IMG/VR virus record: IMGVR_UViG_3300027971_000039
Location: 21,828 to 85,827 of that record
DNA: 64,000 nt
Reading direction: 5' to 3' (one strand)
Source of the DNA: a virus
Shown here: positions 60,985 to 64,000 of the stretch, piece by piece
Position numbering within the stretch: the stretch's first letter is position 1
Layout of the letters: each line of letters opens with the position of its first letter
Position numbers and translations under genes: made by a program
Notes under the pieces: generated by a model
What the model was told of the DNA's origin: nothing
Database searches by the model: none
Seen by the model: the letters and a program-made list of their open reading frames with translations, nothing else

Positions 60985-61730
60985 GATGGGCTTGGCTAAC
61001 GCTATCGCACTCACAAAGTACCCTACCCCCCCCCTCCTCCTGGCATACTTCCTGCTACCTGCAATCCCCATACCTCAACTCAACCAGTTGAATAAACTGA
61101 ACTAGTTGTGGCATGCCGTATGCAAGAAAGATTTTAGCACTAAATCGAATCGGTTGAATTTAGCCCTCTATTATATACAGGGTAGAACTAAACGGGAATG
61201 GTTTAGGTGGTGTCGAAGACCTTGACAGTGTCGATAAGTTCTACAGGGTGTTTGAATGGTGTGGCATGGGGAAGTCTAATGATATCAGGTATTTAGACGT
61301 TGGCATGGCTGCTGCAGTGATCGGTAGCATGACGATGCAGTCATGGGATAGCACTAGATTCTCTCTCTCTCCTCTAGTGTTAACTCTCTCCTCTCTCCCG
61401 AAATACCCCACGGACGGGGTATCGTTGGCGGATGGTTCCCGCTAACCTGACGATGGGAAACCCTTTGCATGAGTTGGTCTTCGTGCATCGTATAAGATAG
61501 ACAAGCGATCGCGTGGCACTATGCCTGACGATTGCGCCGATAGGGTACCATGCTACAGCCTTAACTGGCTATGCTTTAACGCCCTATTGCCCCCGATAAG
61601 ACGGTTACTGGTCCGGGGAATAGCCGATAATAAACGGTAGAAAGTCCGTTGCATCGGAGTAGGTTCGAAACAATTCCAGGAATGGAATTGTCGCAAGGAT
61701 TAACCTTGCCTGATGATGAACCTAAACAAA
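60985..61730 (+). ncRNA. Large structured noncoding RNA candidate (about 0.55-0.75 kb)
   Basis: GC-richer than its surroundings, without a convincing frame. Many nested helices are readable on the plus strand: GTAGAAC/GTTCTAC (61182/61238), GTCTAA/TTAGAC (61274/61293), CATGAC/GTCATG (61328/61340), AGCACTAGA/TCTAGTGTT (61350/61373), ATACCCC/GGGGTAT (61403/61416), TGCATGA/TCGTGCA (61466/61481), GCGATCG/CGATTGC (61505/61529), ATAGGG/CCCTAT (61540/61582). A three-way junction TAGGTTC/GAACCTA (61660/61718) encloses a 9-bp hairpin with GGAA loop and a 6-bp hairpin. Size and context recall giant phage RNAs such as GOLLD or ROOL, but I cannot test this. The 5' end is uncertain. Confidence 0.6.
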
Positions 61731-61741
61731 GAGGATATATC

Positions 61742-61852
61742 ATGAAAAAACAAATTGACGCCATCGAATCCGAACTAAACTCTAATCTCTTTAATTTAAC
61801 TTTAATCGTCTGCGGTGTTTTAATTCTTTACTGCATTAAGTTTTACGCTTAA
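61742..61852 (+). CDS. Small membrane protein, 36 aa
   Basis: ATG 61742 follows AAAGAGGATATATC. MKKQIDAIESELNSNLFNLT then one TM segment (about 18-34, LTLIVCGVLILYCIKFY). It begins 18 nt after the last helix of the structured RNA, so that RNA could act as its leader. Function unknown. Confidence 0.55.
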   Translation: MKKQIDAIESELNSNLFNLTLIVCGVLILYCIKFYA

Positions 61853-61877
61853 TAATATAACTAAGGAGTCAATGTAT

Positions 61878-62237
61878 ATGTCACAAAATACCTTGAAAAT
61901 TAATGTTTCACCACCAATTGAAACAAAATGGGGATTTGATTTAACGTCAATCACTGCTGAAAATTGGGGGAGAGTCCTACAGGCAGTTGGTATAAATAAA
62001 AAACCAAAACATGAAGACGTTATGTGGATTTGGTCCGGGGACGGAATTAAAATTCACACTGGGAATGATCCAATTTCGGGTAAATATGCTCAAGGCCGTA
62101 GAGACGTAGAAAAGGATTATGCCAGCTATATTGGTTTATATGGGGAGAAGGCATTAGTTGAAAAGGCCGCTAAAATTATCCGCGACCTTGCCGACGATAT
62201 TAAGGAAGAAACACCAAACAATAGTGGATTTATATAA
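61878..62237 (+). CDS. Hypothetical protein, 119 aa
   Basis: ATG 61878 has better spacing from TAAGGAGTC than ATG 61872. Features: a Trp-rich core (NWGRVLQAVGI, DVMWIWSGDGIKIHTGNDP) and C-terminal helices. Matches the style of small aquatic-phage early proteins, but no family is named with confidence. Confidence 0.6.
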   Translation: MSQNTLKINVSPPIETKWGFDLTSITAENWGRVLQAVGINKKPKHEDVMWIWSGDGIKIHTGNDPISGKYAQGRRDVEKDYASYIGLYGEKALVEKAAKIIRDLADDIKEETPNNSGFI

Positions 62238-62288
62238 ACCGAAATCCAATATTATAGTAATATAACCTTATATTAAGGAGTCGATGAT

Positions 62289-62924
62289 ATGTTAACCAAA
62301 AATGCTAAAATGAAACGCTCAGAGGGTTCGAGGTTTAAAAAAATATTCAATTGGACCATCCCCGCATTCATGACCAAGGACGGGTTTAAAACCTGCCCAA
62401 TGGCCGGAGTTTGTGCGTCCGGTTGCTATGCTCGGATGGGCGCTTATGTTTGGTCCAATGTTTACGGAAAGCACGAGGCAAACTTGAAGCTAACCCAAGC
62501 CCCTGAATTCGTTCAGGCTATGAGTCTTGAGGTTAAGCGAGTCAAGGCGGACCTAGTCCGTATCCATGACGCCGGTGACTTCTACTCTCTTGAGTATCTT
62601 TTGAAGTGGATTGACATTGCAAAACTCAATCCATCGGTGCAATTCTACGCATACACCAAAAGCGTAAGCATGGTCAAAAGTGTGACATTGCCTGATAACT
62701 TGACCATTATTTTCTCTCTAGGTGGGCGAGAAGATTACTTGATTGACACAAAAACCGATCGGCATAGCCGAGTTTTTTCCTCGATTGAACAATTGCAAGC
62801 TTCGGGATACGTCGATACTAGTCACGACGATACCCATGCAATCGGCGTCAATCATCGAATCGGGTTAGTATACCACGGCAATAAAAAATTCGATAACACG
62901 GCATGGGATCGGGTTAGCGCATAA
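62289..62924 (+). CDS. GP88-family phage protein, 211 aa
   Basis: Cys pattern CPMAGVCASGCYA (36-48), then RIHDAGDFYSLEYLLKWI (92-109) and FYAYTKS (119-125): the signature I know from the mycobacteriophage Gp88-like family. The Cys cluster suggests metal or Fe-S binding, and the barrel-like strand order recalls radical-SAM-like folds, which is speculative. TAAGGAGTCGATGAT precedes the ATG. Function unknown in the family. Confidence 0.75.
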   Translation: MLTKNAKMKRSEGSRFKKIFNWTIPAFMTKDGFKTCPMAGVCASGCYARMGAYVWSNVYGKHEANLKLTQAPEFVQAMSLEVKRVKADLVRIHDAGDFYSLEYLLKWIDIAKLNPSVQFYAYTKSVSMVKSVTLPDNLTIIFSLGGREDYLIDTKTDRHSRVFSSIEQLQASGYVDTSHDDTHAIGVNHRIGLVYHGNKKFDNTAWDRVSA

Positions 62925-62943
62925 TAAAAGAAAGGGCCGCGAT

Positions 62944-63153
62944 ATGGTTAAGGAATTGCTAATAGATCATAATGGGCGGGAATTATACCTAGTCGGGAAA
63001 GTGTACTATGGGAATAGACTTGACCCTGAAGATAGGGGCGATATCACAGGGTTCAAAGTATTCGATGAACTAACAAGCGAGGATATCACTGAGGAACTTT
63101 CTTGGACTGAGCGCGACAAGCTGGAACAAATTCTTTTCGATCAAGGAAAATAA
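62944..63153 (+). CDS. Hypothetical protein, 69 aa
   Basis: Preceded by GAAAGGGCCGCGAT. Small alpha/beta protein with a beta hairpin (ELYLVGKVYYGNR) and acidic helix (SEDITEELSWTERDKLEQ). Similar to small unnamed phage proteins found near GP88 genes. Function unknown. Confidence 0.6.
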   Translation: MVKELLIDHNGRELYLVGKVYYGNRLDPEDRGDITGFKVFDELTSEDITEELSWTERDKLEQILFDQGK

Positions 63154-63164
63154 TATAGCAATTT

Positions 63165-63220
63165 TTTGATGCGGCGTGAGCCGTGACATAGCCTAGGGAC
63201 GGGCCGATTTTTATAATAAT
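63165..63220 (+). promoter_or_regulatory. Short structured leader with GNRA hairpin
   Basis: The gap before the 53-aa gene contains CGGC-GTGA-GCCG, a stem closed by a GNRA loop, followed by GCCT/GGGC. It precedes TAAGGAGTC and the GTG start. It may be a small leader element; no known riboswitch is recognised. Confidence 0.35.
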
Positions 63221-63232
63221 TAAGGAGTCTTT

Positions 63233-63394
63233 GTGTGTGAAGTAAACTGTTTTTGTTTAGTGTGTGAATTAGAAAACGCCGATCGTCGCGGAATTATTAC
63301 CCTAGAGAATTCAGACCGTGATGAATTAACTAGAGAAGAGCTTAGGGATTTAGACTTATTCGATGAATTTGTGAAGGCTGGCTTGGGTAGTTAA
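63233..63394 (+). CDS. Cys-rich small protein, 53 aa
   Basis: GTG 63233 after TAAGGAGTCTTTGT. N-terminus MCEVNCFCLVCE has four Cys in ten residues, possibly a metal-binding knuckle; the remainder is an acidic helix (DRDELTREELRDLDLF). Function unknown. Confidence 0.55.
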   Translation: MCEVNCFCLVCELENADRRGIITLENSDRDELTREELRDLDLFDEFVKAGLGS

Positions 63395-63397
63395 TAT

Positions 63398-63595
63398 ATG
63401 AAAAAATTAGTGGCAATCGTATCGGTGGTAACGGTAAATGGGGATATACTTTGGCATACCAGAAAGGGATTAAGTGACGATAAAACAAGGGCAACTATAT
63501 TCAAAACAGTCGAGCATGCTTTAAAATTATGCAGAAAAAAATATAGCCCAATACTAGGGATTGAATTAAAAAATTGGAAAGCGAGCGAATTATGA
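63398..63595 (+). CDS. Hypothetical protein, 65 aa
   Basis: ATG 63398, 3 nt after the previous stop. Small alpha/beta (VAIVSVVTVNGDILWHT, then helix). Its stop overlaps the next ATG (TTATGAG). Function unknown. Confidence 0.55.
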   Translation: MKKLVAIVSVVTVNGDILWHTRKGLSDDKTRATIFKTVEHALKLCRKKYSPILGIELKNWKASEL

Positions 63596-63678
63596 GCGTT
63601 GACATGATTTTTTTTCTTAATCTTTTCATGAGTTTAACGTCTATCGTTATATCAACTTATATTCTTTTGGGTAAATAA
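63592..63678 (+). CDS. Tiny membrane protein, 28 aa
   Basis: ATGA overlap with the previous gene; nearly the whole product is one TM helix (MIFFLNLFMSLTSIVISTYI). Followed 2 nt later by the next gene. Possible function unknown. Confidence 0.45.
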   Translation: MSVDMIFFLNLFMSLTSIVISTYILLGK

Positions 63679-63679
63679 C

Positions 63680-63925
63680 ATGACAAAGGCAAATATGGTT
63701 TGGAGATTAATTCAGAAGTCTAAAGGAAAATTTTTCTCAATTACTTTCGAAAAGAAGGACGGGACACTCAGAAAAATGGTATGCCGCACCGGAGTAAAAA
63801 AACACTTGAAAGGTGGAACATTAAAACATAATCCAGCGGAATTCGGGCATGCTATCGTGTATGATGTTCAGAAGAAAGGATATAGAACGATCAACATGAA
63901 TACAGTAAAGGATATCAGTCTATGA
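63680..63925 (+). CDS. SH3-beta-barrel-like phage protein, 81 aa
   Basis: KGKFFSITFEKKDGTLRKMV, then CRTGVKKHLKGG and YDVQKKGYRTINMNTVKDI: a widespread small phage protein described as having an SH3-like barrel. Role unknown, usually early region. Overlaps the next ATG by 4 nt. Confidence 0.7.
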   Translation: MTKANMVWRLIQKSKGKFFSITFEKKDGTLRKMVCRTGVKKHLKGGTLKHNPAEFGHAIVYDVQKKGYRTINMNTVKDISL

Positions 63926-64000
63926 ATAAGACACCTGAAAAAAACTTAGTCGATTCAATTATTAGATATGAAAATGGTGAATTGCAACAGGCCGAAATCA
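63922..64000 (+). CDS. Partial hypothetical protein (N-terminal end)
   Basis: ATG 63922 in an ATGA overlap; 26 residues are visible (NKTPEKNLVDSIIRYENGEL within them) before the window ends. Helical start common to small phage proteins. Confidence 0.5.
   Translation, partial: MNKTPEKNLVDSIIRYENGELQQAEI

Noticed and set aside
61650-61730. A tRNA or tmRNA-like element around GGTTCGAAA
   Set aside because: The T-arm-like string is present but the pairing partners form a three-way junction, not a cloverleaf, and no acceptor stem with CCA is found.
61248-61764. Short frames on both strands in the 61 kb region
   Set aside because: They cross many strong hairpins, have unusual compositions (Ser/Leu-rich low complexity) and no ribosome-binding sites; the region fits a structured RNA better.

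Overview
The window is part of a tailed bacteriophage genome, most likely a short-tailed podovirus-type phage of AT-rich, freshwater or environmental character. It has large terminase, portal, scaffold and capsid genes, many fibre and ejection-protein-like genes, and no tape measure, sheath or integrase. No host gene is present that would fix the host. The 60-residue-per-line evidence below is read directly from the sequence; family names come from motif recognition, not from a database search.

Layout. (1) 1-10570, plus strand: tightly overlapping early/replication genes. They include family B DNA polymerase, a dCMP/cytidine-deaminase-like protein, an AAA ATPase, a metallophosphoesterase, tRNA-Asn, dUTPase and an HNH protein. 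A membrane cassette follows (two-TM protein, membrane-anchored ClpP-like protease, spanin-like protein, secreted coiled-coil protein). (2) 10481-58311, minus strand, read from right to left: the late block. Order of transcription is TM/coiled-coil protein, putative small terminase, large terminase, portal, fibres and spikes, small basic proteins, transglycosylase, scaffold, capsid, tail fibres and collar, Dps-like protein, giant fibre, tail adaptor, large nozzle-like protein, ejection-like proteins. (3) 58438-58872, plus: M15 peptidase endolysin. (4) 58869-60784, minus: small accessory genes including a metzincin-like protease. (5) About 60985-61730: a gene-free, GC-richer, densely helical stretch that looks like a large structured RNA. 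(6) 61742-64000, plus: small early-type genes including a GP88-family protein.

Main discoveries. The major capsid gene (40712 to 38350, minus) is cut into three exons by two group I introns only 43 nt apart. Predicted P1 and P10 pairings fix all four splice sites and restore one 415-residue protein. The second intron carries a GIY-YIG endonuclease whose reading frame runs through the intron's own catalytic core. Two further homing-type endonucleases sit in the late block. A 12-nt motif, TTAACAACTATA, recurs about twelve times almost only in gaps before late genes, including a head-to-head pair before the endolysin, and is a candidate phage-specific late promoter. A Dps-like protein with a complete ferroxidase residue set lies among the tail genes. 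Several virion proteins share duplicated modules, including a 35-residue miniature that joins the two ends of a 330-residue neighbour.
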